Both the position numbers and the translations under genes were made by a program. From NCBI GenBank assembly GCA_028554755.1, contig JAPTOF010000032.1:558001-622000 (forward strand): a DNA stretch of 64,000 nucleotides, in the 5' to 3' direction. Shown in pieces: positions 34,273 to 46,430 of the stretch. Position 1 is the first letter of the stretch; the number at the start of each line of letters is the position of its first letter. Below the pieces are notes generated by a model. It did not search any database, had not been told where the DNA came from, and worked only from the letters and a program-made list of their open reading frames with translations. This DNA comes from Cordia subcordata. Its lineage: Eukaryota > Streptophyta > Magnoliopsida > Boraginales > Cordiaceae.

Positions 34273-34859
34273 TATAATTTTAAACATTACTAATGAGACA
34301 TATTGAAGATACCTAATAGTGCAATATTTGCAAGACGGAATCCTATTAGATGATGATAAGAAGTGCGAAAGGTGGTAAACCAATCATCATGGTTTATCAT
34401 CTTGGAAGATCAATTGTATAAAAGAACGATTGAAAGATTGTGTGGGAACTATTTAGAGGCCAAATCAATGGCCCAAAAAGCAATCCAACAAGGATACTAC
34501 TAGTTGTTTCTCATCAATACGTAAACACTCGAAAAGCACCCAAGATTAGTAAACATATGCCATGCAAGTCCACATTGCCATTAACAAATAAGAACAATGG
34601 TGTATGCAAAAATGGAGAAAGGTAATTCAAGGAATGGGAACAAAGCTCTAGCTATTAAAAGTAAAAGAAAAAGACATACATAAAAACAAAAAGAAAAGAA
34701 CGAAATTACCAAATCTAGGTTGCCTCCTAGTAATGCTAACCATTATGTTGTTAGCCAGGCAAGCTCCATTCATCAAGTGTTATATGAAGGCTCCTGAAGC
34801 TTGACGGTCTCCACTCAAGCCATGCTCGAGTCAAATAAATGCTTCAAGCGCTGCCTATT
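34273..34859 (-). other. Element G 3' region, truncated
   Basis: From about 34,705 to 34,735 the minus strand reads ctaggaggcaacctag, the conserved post-integrase phrase of the Athila-like elements. Beyond it lies T-rich sequence, as in A. The 3' LTR of G is missing: F, which is a different LTR family, lies next to it. The segment 34,273-34,450 could not be assigned. Confidence 0.5.
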
Positions 34860-35712
34860 CACAGTTAAAACTCGTCCATCCTTCAGATCCTTGATTTTTA
34901 CTGCTCCAAAAGGGTAGGCTTCAATAACCTCGTATGGACCATCCCATCAACTTCTCAGTTTACTTGGAAAGAGCTTCAATCTAGAATTTAACAACCAAAC
35001 TTTGTCAGTATAAGAGAGAGATTTCCTAATGATATGCCTATCATGTATTTTCTTCATTCTCTCTTTATAAAGCTTGGCGTTCTTGTACGTCTCATATCTT
35101 AATTCCTCCAACTCAGCTAAGTCAAGCTTCCTTTTCTCCCCTGCAACAGACAAGTCAAAATTTAAAGCTTTAATAGCCCAATATGCTCCATACTCTAACT
35201 CGACTGGTAGATGGCAAGCCTTCCCATACACCAACCTATATGGAGACATACCTATGGGGGTCTTATACACAATATGGTAGACCTACAATGCATCACTCAA
35301 TCTATAAGACCAATCTTTCCTGTCAGGCCTAACCGTTTTTTCTAGAATGGACTTGACCTCCCTATTTGAAACTTTAACCTGTCCACTCATCTGAGGGTGA
35401 TACGGGGTAGCAATCTTATGAGTGACTGAATATTTTCTAACTAAAGCCTCAAATGTCCTATGACAAAAGTGCTTCCCTCTATCACTAATCAAAACTCGTG
35501 GTGCCCAAACTTGGAAAAGATGTGTTCTCGAATGAACTTCGCCACAACCTTGTGGTCATTGGTTTGGGTAAGGATCGCCTTACCCATTTTGACACATAGT
35601 CAATAGCAACTAAGATGTATTGATAACCAAAGAAAGGTGGGAATGGACCCATGAAATCAATTCCCCAAACATTGACAAGTTCACAGACAAGAATAGGGGA
35701 AAGGGGCATCAT
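34860..35712 (-). pseudogene. Element G integrase
   Basis: Athila-like integrase on the minus strand. The core shows VWGIDFMGPFPPFFG (about 35,640-35,680) and, after a frameshift near 35,490, ISDRGKHFCHRTFEALVRKY. The third catalytic position reads SGQVKVSNREVKSILEKTV (about 35,330-35,390) where the family has GQAE; lysine replaces the catalytic glutamate. The C-terminal part is well kept: [20 protein letters not shown] and [20 protein letters not shown] (34,947-35,270), followed by WDGPYEVIEAYPFGAV. Comparison with A shows a shared lineage. Confidence 0.9.
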
Positions 35713-37110
35713 ATTTCTCCTAGAAATGGACTCAGATTTTTTACATCTAACACATTTTTTACAAAATTTCTAGGCATCTTTAAAGAGTGTGGGCCAAAAG
35801 AATCCACTTTGCAAGACTTTAGCTATAGTTTTCTTTCCTTCAAGGTGACCTACATATGCCTCATTAGAACACACCTACGAATTGCCTGATCTGCACATAC
35901 CTTAAGAGATAAGGATCTTCCCAAAAGAAATGCTTAACCTGCGAATAAAACCTATCCTTTTCTCTTTTCTCCTACTGGGGTGGCAACTGACTTGTTACAA
36001 GATAGTTTACTAGATGTGCATACCATGGTGTGTGATGTGAAACAACAAAGAACTGTTCATTTGGAAGAGACTCACGAAAGGGAATAGAATCACTAAGGGA
36101 CTCATGCATAAGATGGGACAAATGATCAGCAACAGAGTTCTCACTACGCTTTTTATCTCTAATTTCTATGTCAAATTCTTGCAAAAGGAGCATCCACCTA
36201 ATCAAGTGGGGTTTAAATTCATGCATAGACAAAAGATACCTCAAAGTTGCATGATCAATGTAAACTATGACATCAAAACTTATCAATGGAGAACATGAAT
36301 CATCTTATGCTAAGAGCCTAGACAATGATAAGCAATCTAGCTAAAATCCTTAATGAACCTACGATAGAAACCTGCATAGCCAAGGAAAGATCTCACATCC
36401 TTAATAGTCTTAAGAATGGGCAACTTCTCTATAAGCTCTACCTTGGCTGGGTCAACTTAGATACCATCAGAAGACACTACATAACCCAAGACTATTCCTC
36501 TCTGTACCATAAAATGTGATTTCTCCCAACTCAGCACAAGATTCATCTTAATACAACGGTCTAGCACTTAAGACAAGTGACTAAGGCATTCATTAAAATT
36601 CACACCAAAGACTAAGAAATCATCCGTGAAAATTTTGTAAGTGCCTCTCAATCATATCACTAAAGATAGCCATCATACGACTTTGAAAAGTGGTAGGTGC
36701 ATAACAAAGAACAAATGGCATTCTCCTATAAGCAAAGGTATCGTAAGGGCATGTGAAGGTGGTTTTCTCCTAATCCTGGGGAAACACGGGGATTTGATTG
36801 TATCCCGAATACTCATCTAAAAAGTAGTAATAACCGTGACTGGCTATTTTATCCAAAATCTGCTCAAGGAAAGGTAATGGGAAGTGATCTTTTCTAGTCC
36901 TAGAGTTGAGCTTTCTATAGCCTATGCACACTCTCCAACCCGTAGGGATGCGTGTAGGAACTAGCTCACCCTTATTATTCTATACCATCGAGATCCCAGA
37001 CTTCTTCGGTACTACCTGAACAGGACAAACCCACTCGTTATCAAAGATAGGATAAATGATTATAACCTCCTTTCTAACAACTTCACTCATAGTGGATTAA
37101 GTCGTCTTTG
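35713..37110 (-). pseudogene. Element G reverse transcriptase and RNase H
   Basis: On the minus strand the RT begins after MQRRLNPL (37,087-37,110) and shows YRKLNSRTRKDHFPLPFLEQ (about 36,870-36,930) and EKTTFTCPYDTFAYRRMPF (about 36,710-36,770). The catalytic block FTDDF (36,616-36,630) keeps both aspartates but sits behind a frameshift. The connection region is near 36,330-36,480. RNase H is at 35,972-36,290 with [12 protein letters not shown] and [19 protein letters not shown]. Stops in several places make it non-functional. Confidence 0.87.
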
Positions 37111-38130
37111 CATCTCATGAAAAGGTACCACACCTTCTTCTAGATGAATCCTATGCATACAAACTGAAGGGTTTACACCTTTTAAATCACCAATCATCCA
37201 CCCTATGACCTCTTTATGACTTCTAAGGACTTCTAAAAGATGCTTCTCATTCTCACTCGACAAATTAGATGCTATAATCACAGGAAGGGTCTCATCAGGT
37301 CCTAAGAATGCATACTTCAAGTGCTCAGGGAGGGATTTAAGCTCTAGAGATGGGGGAGACTCAACCGTAGGGGGATCGCTAGACATTTCTAAAGGAAGAC
37401 ACTTAGACTGACTAATCTCAATCAATTTCTCAGGCCTAGAGTCAACAAAAGTGGATGTGGAAGCTGCATACTTGCTAACAAAAGACTCAGAATCAAACTG
37501 CTCTAAAATGGCATCAAGCTCAGCTAAATCCTCTTCAACAAACAACATCTCGTAGGCATGCTCCTCTACACACGGATCTATAGCATCAATAGCAAAACAC
37601 TCTTCCTCATCATCCATACCTATACTCGCTCTATTCACTGCCTCTACGACTCTTATATTGGCCTTCAAATTCCCAAACTTAATCTCTAGCAACCTCGACT
37701 TACAATGAATGACTGCATCAGTTGTAGTTAAAAAGGCACATCCTAAGAGAACAGATATAGAGTGCTTAGTGTCATGGCCAGAATCCATATCTAAGATAAT
37801 GAAATCAACTAGATACACAAACTCTCCAACCTGAACCATGACATTTTCTACAATACCTCGTAGTCTCCGCTTGGATCTACCAGCTAATTGCAAAGTGACA
37901 TACGTGGGAGATAACTCCCCTAAACCTAGACACTGGTAGACTGAGTAGGGAATCAGATTTACGTTAGACCCTAAATCTAAAAGAGCATGATCAATCAGGG
38001 TCTTTTTAATGTAATATGAAATAGTTAAAGCTCCCGGTCTTTCAACTTAGGTGGGATGCCTGAAGTGCAAATGCTACTTACCTTGTATTCAGCTTCATTA
38101 TTTTCGGCAAATGGGACTTATTTCATTTTT
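37111..38130 (-). pseudogene. Element G protease and acidic linker
   Basis: The longest open frame of the window (268 codons, 37,087-37,893) covers the second half of the protease, the acidic linker and the beginning of RT. It reads MQLAGRSKRRLRGIVENVMV, then VLLGCAFLTTTDAVI, then the acidic MDDEEECFAIDAIDPCVEEH. The protease N-terminus with the active-site region lies at 37,894-38,130 behind a stop and a frameshift. The motif order is identical to A and D. Confidence 0.88.
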
Positions 38131-38139
38131 GTGTGCATA

Positions 38140-40196
38140 GATCTTTGAAGAATTTTGCGTAAGCAAGAACAGACACAATGGCATCAACTAGAGGAAGGTT
38201 CACCTTAAAGTCTTTCAAGTGCTCTAAGATCTTATTCATCCTGATCTTATTCAATAGATCTGGGCTTTTCTAGTGCGGTTGGAAAAGGTGCTCTAGCGAT
38301 GGCGTCGCTAGATTCTATGGACTGCTTCCTCTTCGCATGTGGAAGGGTACTACTCTCATCTCTCTCTCTAGTGCTTTTCTCTCTCTCATGGTCTTTAACC
38401 TTACTAGGCTCTATAGGAACACTAGGTGCAAACTCAACTGAATTTTCCTTCTCTCTTACTCTATTGTCAATGACTCTACGACTTCTAAGTGTAACAACTA
38501 CTTTGGCCTATGCATGAGTGGTGTAAGAGGGATTAGAGGAAGAACTAGATTGACCTTTAGGGTTTACCTCAGGCTAGGTAGGCAATTTGCTTGGCTCTCT
38601 AGCACTTAATTGACTAGCTAACTGACCTAACTGGGGATCCATATTAGCCATGTACTGCTATTATGATTGAAACATCTGTAATAGAAGATCAAACTTATCG
38701 TTACTACTAGGCTGGCTAGAGGATGGTACAGGGAGTGGAGGTATAGACTAAGTGGGAAGAGCAGGAACAGATGGGCGTTGGTCTTATGGGTCACCCGGAA
38801 TTTTAGATAGATTGACGTGATAAAACCATGGTGGATTTGACTGAGCAGGACGAGGTTGCTGCTGGAATGGGACCTAGAACTGGGAGGACTCGAAGTGATT
38901 ATTACGCCAAGAAAACTTTGGGTTATCCCTCTACCCTGAATTATATGTGTTCAAGTAAGGGTTATACTCTCGTGAGTACCCCTGTGTAGCATGGACTTGC
39001 TCCTGAATGAATTCTGGAAACTGTGGTGCTAATGGGCAAGTTATAGTCTCATGGGATGACTCAGAACACAAGGCACACACCTCAATGACAAAAAGAGAAG
39101 ATGATAATACTAGTAGATTGGCCCTACAGCCTGGAGTAGGTGCTAAACCTAAGGAAATCAACTGGTCAAGCTTATGGGTCAATGCTTCTACCTTAGCAGG
39201 AAGATCATGGGATGTGCCTGCTTCATTCACTCCTTTCCTAGGATTACTCCTACTCGACCTATCCAATGTCACATTCTGAAAAGAATCCTCAGCAACACAC
39301 TCTAAAATTATGCAAGCGTCACTAGGTCTCAGATTATAGAATCCCCCATCCGACATGGCATTCACTATCATGCGCTAGGACTCGGTAAGACCCTTAAAGA
39401 AGTAATGCAGGAGATCGTGGGTACCATACCCATCATGTGGACACTAACATAATAAATCCTTATACCTCTCCCATGTCTCATGAAAAGATTCAAACTCGTA
39501 CTGAGAAAAGGTCATAATCGAAGCTCGTAGGTCAACAGTCTTAGCCATGGGATAAAACCTCTGATAGAATCGGGATTGAGGCTCATCCTAAGATGTAATT
39601 GCCCTATCAGGCAAGGATTGAAGCCATTGTTTGGCTTTTATCCTTAAGGGAGAAAAGGAAAAGTCTGAGCCTAATATTCTCCTGAGACACATTTTGAAAA
39701 TTGAAAGTAGAACAAATCTCCTCAAAATCAATGACATGTGCTAAGGGACTTTCATTACTTCTACCATAGAAAAATAGGAACATAGCTAATATCCCATGCT
39801 TAATCTCAAAGCTCACCTTTCCCAAACCTAGTAGATGGATGGCCTATTCAGCTCAAAGACATGAAGAAGAAAGTATTGCCTAAGGGTCATGTCATCGGCT
39901 ACTTCGCATGGATTCGAAAGCCTAATAAGCTCAACATTCTCATTACGTGGAACAACAGGAGGTGGAAAATGAGGAGGAGGAGGATTATCATTCTCATTAT
40001 GGGGAACAAGAGGAGGGAGATCATTCTTATTTTCTACCTTTTCACCTAGATTGTGTTCCAAGTTCCTAAGATGATGGTGAATTCTCTGTAGTTCAGGATT
40101 AAAAGGAACTAAGTGAGAGTCTACCAAGCATGCACAAAAAGAAACAGAATCTCCTTCTAACTCTTCAACCCCCAAAACTGCACTTTCAACCTAAAT
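38140..40196 (-). pseudogene. Element G gag
   Basis: Structural protein, read right to left. The N-terminal proline-rich region NPPPPHFPPPVVPRNEN is at about 39,970. The gag core is at 39,607-39,800 (IKHGILAMFLFFYG, FLFSLKDKSQTM). The zinc motif CALCSESSHETITC (about 39,030-39,080) has C-x2-C-x4-H-x4-C spacing and is intact. Then come QGYSREYNPYLNTYNSGW-like residues near 38,930, a Ser/Pro-rich tail, and the gag-protease junction VVVTLRSRRVIDNR (about 38,470-38,510). Upstream of the core frames change several times. The zinc knuckle is better kept than in element D. Confidence 0.87.
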
Positions 40197-40410
40197 CTAT
40201 GGCACAGAAATCACAAGTCCCTAAAAACTACAAGAGAAAATAACACTAAATAGAAACGTTAAATTAAACAAAACACAATGCAAAAATAAAACACAAACTA
40301 TCACCAAAATAAAAGAGAACAACGAAACCAAGACTACTGCTAGAACAATAATAGAAATAACAAAGCTTGTAACCAACTAAAACACACAAATCAAAGAAAC
40401 CAGTTGTGTT

Positions 40411-40427
40411 TCCTCGGTAATGGATCA
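40411..40427 (-). other. Element G primer binding site (degenerate)
   Basis: The minus strand reads TGATCCATTACCGAGGA, an altered Athila-type TGGCGCCATTGCCGGGGA. It lies about seven bases from the LTR end. Confidence 0.6.
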
Positions 40428-40434
40428 AAAGTAG

Positions 40435-42088
40435 TGTAGTGTATGCAAGAGTATGGGTATCGTCTCCTCAGGAGGCCTCTAACTATGGTTTCTAAGTCCT
40501 ATGTATCCTAAATTAATTATGTGTGGAAACAAAATTATTTTTTTGATATTTATTTCGAACTTTAAATTTAAGGGAGCTTTAAACTATCTTATTGAAACAA
40601 AAGTGCATAAGTTAAACTAAAAGTAAATGGAAAGCAATGAGAAGAAAGCAATTGGGAACGACTAGGGGAATTCGGTAATGGGAAACGGCCGAGGGTTGAA
40701 TTACTTCCTATGTTTAGCTAGTGATTGGATTGACTAACTATGGACCGTAGGCAATCAATAACTCTAATGCCTTAGTTTATTAGCTATCCTTATTACCCTT
40801 AATTAAAGGTGCACTTCTATCCCTAAGCGGGCCCTTCTAGAGCATAGGTTTGTCCTACTAATTAAGGCTTTGCAACTACACCAACAACCTAACTGATTGA
40901 CTAACTAAGTTGATTAAGGCACACCCATTAATTGTGTTTCAAACTAAGAATGAAACCAATTAATCTTAAACCTATTCAAGCATAATTAGCAAATCTAGCA
41001 AGCGATAGATCATGGCTCACACATTAACAATGTTTCATCCAAGCACAAGACCAATAATCTTGAACAATTTCAAAACAAGCATGCATAAACTCTTTTGGGA
41101 CATTCAACAAACACATAGACATGTTATATTAAAGTCATCAACAATTCTTTGCAAGCTATGCAATCATCATGCCTCACAAAATCCATAAAAGTCAAAATCC
41201 AACACTAAGCCATAAAATAATCCATAATCCAACCCTAGCCCAAAGCAATTAGTTCAACATGCTAAAAAAGAGGGCAAAACTGAAATTTAATATCAAAAAC
41301 ATCAATTCCATGTCCAAGAAATTAAATCTCAAGCTTAGAACCTCTTCCTACAAAAAGGCTTGTTGGAATTTGCCTCTTTTTACCCTCAATTCAGCCCCAA
41401 AAATTCCCCTTTTGTGTGTGAATGTGTGTGAGTATATATGTGAGAAGATGGGTGTTTTTGAGTGAAAAAGAAGGATGAATAATAGGAGAAATAAAGGCTG
41501 GTTTGGTGCTGCTTTTGCTCATTCCTGGCTATTCTCTTTCTCCTCCTTCCCAAAAGCTTGTTGATGAGTTGGTATATACGTGGGTGCTGTGTTTTTGTGT
41601 CCTGAAGGAAGAAAAGAAAAGGAAAAAGAAAAGTAGGGTTCAAGTCATTAGTAAATATAATATGTAATAGACTATCTATTAGCTTACATATCATGTACAT
41701 ACATATATATAATACATAATATATAATATCCTAACTATGTTTTAAAACCCTAGAGCTTAATTAATTATGTCCTAAACTAATTTAGTGAACTCTAATTAAC
41801 TGACTAAAATTCCTAGAATCCTAATCCTAGTTATTTAATATCTTAATTCTAATCTCACCTAGCTAACTTATGAATTTAATTTCCTAATTCCTAATTAATC
41901 AAAATTATTATAAAAAAAAATAGAATAGAAAACACATAAAATGATAAAAAAAATTGATGCACCACACATAAACACTCAATAAGACCCAATAATCACTCAA
42001 AAGCTCGAAATAGACAAAATTAGCACCAAAATACGCACTCAAACACACTTCAAATCATGTAATTTACGCTCCAAAAACACACACATCA
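40435..42088 (-). repeat. Element G 5' LTR (about 1,654 bp)
   Basis: The minus strand starts TGATGTGTGTG at 42,088 and ends near TACACTACA at 40,435. A TATA-like box (cgtatatacc on minus, near 41,575) is present without a GGTCGACC cluster, so this LTR belongs to a different family from B, D, E, I and L. No matching 3' LTR was seen to the left. The bases after it are ttagt, the expected place of a target duplication. Confidence 0.78.
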
Positions 42089-42450
42089 TTAGTCTCAACG
42101 CTAAAATTAGCCAAGAAACTCCCATGATAGTAAACCTTAAGAGAGGGAATAAAATATTATTGAATAATTCTAGAAAAAGTTGCTTATTCATGAAAGTTTC
42201 AGCTTTATTTATAGGCTATTTCAAGAATCAAAAACTAACTTGGGTTTGGTTCTGCCAATCCTCTACATATTAAAATAGCTAATAAACTAATTTTAATATA
42301 ACTAGGACCCAATAACAAATGACTAATATAACTAGGACTCAACAAGAAAAATAACAAATCCCAAATCCTAATATAACTAGGATTAGGTTGCATCGATATT
42401 TTAACTCATTTCCATCTAGTGTCTCGATGACAATTCTAGCTCACAATCTT
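42089..42450. other. Spacer with repeated ctaatataactagga
   Basis: Three copies of a taatataactagga word lie at about 42,293-42,380, the last within the near-palindrome cctaatataactaggattagg. A TATA-like ctataaataaa on the minus strand lies near 42,205-42,216. No ORF. Confidence 0.45.
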
Positions 42451-43700
42451 GCTTTGCTAAATGCTTTATCAATATGCAATGTCCACGCCCAACTATCTCG
42501 TCTACTAGTTAGGTGTATTCCTCCACAAAATCTGCCAAGGCTTAGGCTTTCATTGATGTTCGAGGTTGGTAAATTATTTGGTATATCCCAACTCGATAGG
42601 CCACTTGAGTAATCTTCCTTACAACTATTTGTGCAACACTTGTCTCAACAGTTGGTTAGTCATCACTGTGATTAGGTGTGCTTGGATGTATGGCTTCAAC
42701 ATTCAATTAGACATCACTAATGCCAGTGGCAATTTTTCCATGTTGTTATACATGAGTTTCGCTCCCTTCAACGTCTTGCTAACATAATATATTAGTTGTT
42801 GACCACTTCTCAATTCTTGGACTAGGATTGTTGTGACTGTAATGTTGAAACTAGACAGATATAACAAGAGGTTTTCACCCTTTTTCTTGTCGGGCCAAGA
42901 TCAGTGGTTTTGTAAGGTAAGATTTAATCCCCTCAAGTGCTTCTTGGCATTTGACCATGCAAGTGAAATCCTTTGGATTTTGTAAAATTTTGAAGAATGG
43001 GGCACAATGATTGGCTAACCGTGACATGAATTTACTTAGAGCTATTATTTTTCATGATAATGATTGGACATCATGAACCATTTTTGGAGGGTCGAGATTG
43101 AGTATAGCCTCAATCTTTTTGAGATTTGTCTCAATTCCTCTGTGGGTTACCATAAAGCCAAGGAACTTTCCTGTGCGAACTTTGAAGTCACATTTTTCTG
43201 GATTTGGCATTATGGCAAACTTTTTCATAGTTTGGAAGGCTTCGTTTAGGTTGGACACATGGTCTAATGCTTTCTTGATTTTTGCGAGCATATCGTTAAT
43301 GTATACCTCTACGTTTTACCTAATGTAATTTTTGAAAGCCATATTGACCATTCTTTGATAGGTTGCCCTGACGTTTTTCAACCCGAAATGCATCATTTTG
43401 TAGCAACATAGGCCCCACTCCGTATTGAAAAATGTATGCTGTTGATCGGCTAATGCCATCTTGATTTAGTTATGGCCCGAGAAGATATCCATGAATGAAA
43501 GCATTTCAAATCCTACTATTGAATCCACCAGTTGGTCAATCCTGGGTAATGGAAAACTGTCCTCTAAGCATGCTTTGTTCAAGTCCGTGGAGTCTACATA
43601 AAGCCTCTACCTCCCGTTAGCCTTTTTAACCAACACTACGTTAGAAAACCCTGCCAGGTATTTTACTTCTTTGATGTAGCCTATCTTTAGCAGTTTTCCC
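42451..43700 (-). pseudogene. Element H reverse transcriptase and RNase H (Tat/Ogre-like Ty3)
   Basis: On the minus strand the RT shows LYVDSTDLNKAC-like residues near 43,600, SFMDIFSGHN near 43,500 and FGLKN near 43,390. The catalytic block reads VEVYINDMLAK (43,292-43,303 for YIND) where this lineage has YVDD. The connection NPEKCDFKVRTGKFLGFMV and RGIETNLKKIEAIL (43,110-43,220) is typical of Tat/Ogre-type elements. RNase H traces are YYVSKTLKGAK and PYIQAHLITVMTNQLLRQVL (42,650-42,790), and GRLLKWPIELG near 42,590. Integrase is not found. Many stops and frameshifts. Confidence 0.85.
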
Positions 43701-45618
43701 ACTTATTTATGAGTAGCTTGATTTTTTTCGATACTGAACGGTTGGCATTTCTACCTCACCTATTTGTCGCTGAGGTCAATATTCAGGCAATGTTTGATGA
43801 TTCTCGGAGCAATCCTTGTCATATCAGTAGGATCCCAAGCAAATGTATTTGAATGTATAGTTAAGAATTTGGAAATCCTTGTCAGAGATCCTTTGTCAAT
43901 TTAGCTTCAACAAATGTTTTCTGATCGGGGTGTCTCAACTTGATCATCACGAGCTCCTCAACTGGGCTTCTTCTCTTAGGGTCATCTTTATTGAGTTATA
44001 CCATTATGTTCTTGACTTTCTTTTGGTCGTCCTTCAGCTTCAATGTCACTGTGTAGGATGCTTTAGCGTTATGTTGATTTCCCTTTACGGTTATCACTTC
44101 ATCTTTTGTCAGGAATTTTGTCATTATTGTCCCCAGTGTGTTGAGTGTTACTCTCCTAATAATGTTGTTAATCATGGTTGGCTAGTTTACTGTCACAAAG
44201 TCTACAAAAAGATAAACATACCTACTATCGTCTCTAATATTGAGGGGAAGCTTTATCTCTCCATCTGTCAACACTCTATTGCCTAAAAATCCAACAAGCT
44301 CATGTTTCAATGGAGTGAGTATGCTTTTGTCCAGCTTTAATTGTTTGAATGCTTTAAGGTACAACACATCGACTATGCTGTTTATGCCTACTAGCATCCT
44401 GTGAACTTTATAGTTAGCCAAAAATAATGGTTAATAAAATGGGATCACCATGGTTTACTGAGATTCCAATTAGATCCTTGTTGGTCAAGCTTACATCCAC
44501 CATACGCCTCATCTTGTTTGTTAAGGCTACTTGTAATGAATAGATGTACAACTTCCTCTTTGTAGCGGATTCTCCTTTTGTGGCTAGTCCTCCTGAAATC
44601 ATATCAACTATCTTGAGGACTTTCTTTTTTTCTTAAACTACGAGGGCATCCTTCGAGGGCCTTCCCCTATCGCTTGACAAATTATGCCAATCTTCTTTTC
44701 CTAATCAAAGACTCAATTTTATCATTCAGGTTTTGACATTCATCAATGGTGTGTATGTGGTCTTTGTGAAAGTGGCAATACTTGTTTTTTGTCCCTCTTA
44801 TCGAGATTGCCTTTCATTTTCGATGGCCATTTGACATCACATTTATACTTTAACGCGGCTAATCCCTTAGTTTGAGAGATATTCAAAGGTGTGCAGGTAT
44901 CAAAGTGCCTCCTAAATATCTCAAGATTCTATCTTCTTTGCTTTTGATATGATCATTCCTGATACGCATTGGACTTTTTTTGCTTCTGATTTCCATTCAT
45001 CTTCTCTGCTTCGTACTCTTTTTTCTACTTCCTCTTTGTTAAAATCACGTCTTCTGCCAAAAATGTACTTCTCGACCTCACCATCAAATCAATCAATAAG
45101 ATAGGCTTCTTCCCATTCAATGTGCTGGATTACTTATCGTCCGTACTCCATGTATGAAAGCCTCCATTGCTACTAAGTTTGCAAGGTCAAGCACTCAGAG
45201 ATTTTCTTTGTTAAACTGCTCAGTAAATGCCCAAAGAGTTTCGTCACTTCTCTACCTCATGTTAATGATCGACGTCGATGACCTTAGTGCTATCTTTTTG
45301 CTAGCAAACTTGTTCATAAAGGCCACTACTAACTACTTAAAAGAATGTGTCAAGTGTGCTATAGCTCCTTGTATCACGTTCGGGCTGTACCTAGTAATTT
45401 GCAATGAGTAGTATCAGTGGCCTTGTGAAAAATAGCATTTTGTGATTGATCACGGAGTTATGATCGGCTGGGTCTCCCAACCCATCGTAATAAGGTAGCT
45501 TGGTGATAACCTTCAACAAAGGACTATCAGCAAACTTCTCAACATTGATAGCCCATAAGGGTATTGGTCTAAGGAAGATTTGGGTGTTGGCCATAGCTGT
45601 TGTTGGGGCCTTGGTCAT
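43701..45618 (-). pseudogene. Element H gag and protease
   Basis: Read right to left: gag begins near MANTQIFLRPIPLWA (45,570-45,618), followed by PYYDGLGDPADH (about 45,480), the Tat-type gag start. Further on FDTCTPLNISQTKGLAAL (about 44,890) and the zinc-like region near 44,750 (PLSQRPHTHH) match this lineage's nucleocapsid end, with lost residues. The protease region (43,800-44,600) contains ISGGLATKGESATKRK and KLDKSILTPLKHELVGFLG. The frame changes every 100-200 bp. Together with the RT this defines a second, separate Ty3 lineage in the window. Confidence 0.78.
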
Positions 45619-46430
45619 AGTGTCTCCTTGACATTAGGATTCCTTTTGGTTATCGATGGGTTGGTCATGGATAGGGTGTTATGTGTTTGTGGGAATTTTG
45701 ATGCTCATATGAGATGGTGGGTTTGGGAAAGAAAAGTTGTACAGAAAAGTTCACGACTGAGCTTGCGCTGGGAAGATTTGGCTCATATAGTTTTGGATGT
45801 TGGAAAATATATTGACTGTTGCCATCATTTGAGCTGGTGAATAAGTTGGTAGTTACATGTTGACGGGTTGTATTGGTCTTAAGGTTGATAGAGCAAATGA
45901 AAAAGATTCGTAAGATTGCTTTAGTTGGTGTTGGTGGTAGTGGTTGGCATTTAGGTGATCAACCCCCAAGCCCAGACGGCATTTGGATGGCTTATCATAC
46001 CATGTGGTTGTGGGTTCGATTCCTATAAATAGTGCTTATCTGATCCTACAAAGAATCAGATAATACACTAGTGATCACCTCCAGTGAGCTTTTACTTACA
46101 AAACAACTAAACTAGGTACCAGTGTGGTACTGGACAAAGTTAGATTGCCTTCTTTACAAAAGTTTATGTATGGAATGTTTTTCAAGCTGTGAAGTTATCT
46201 TATTTGGATATGAGGAGGTCCTATTTATAGTTTACAGATGGGGACATGTGTCCTGCTTGTCAAGACTGTCAGGTAGTCATCATACACGACAAGGATGCCA
46301 TCGTAGGCATCTTCAAATTGATTGGCAAGGCCTGTACTCGGCTTTTATGGTTGGGATGTTTCTGATCACCTCACCTATTCTAGCTAATCCCACATCATGA
46401 AGTATGCTCTACAAGTTTAGAATAACATTA
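45619..46430. other. Element H leader with a SINE-like segment
   Basis: No supported ORF. The segment 45,940-46,070 contains gtggttgtgggttcgattcc (46,003-46,022), matching the RNA polymerase III B box GGTTCGATTCC. Downstream is a perfect hairpin ttatctgat/atcagataa with a 10-base loop (46,036-46,063). An A box is not convincing. It could be a tRNA-derived SINE on the plus strand or a chance match. Confidence 0.35.

Noticed and set aside
38299..38517. Plus-strand frame rich in Ser and Leu
   Set aside because: Antisense to the gag tail of element G.
43879..44286. 135-codon open frame on the plus strand
   Set aside because: It is antisense to the element H protease region; Cys-rich only because of the complementary sequence.
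46003..46022. Possible tRNA gene because of the GGTTCGATTCC motif
   Set aside because: No acceptor stem, D-arm or anticodon arm can be drawn around it; kept only as a weak SINE candidate.
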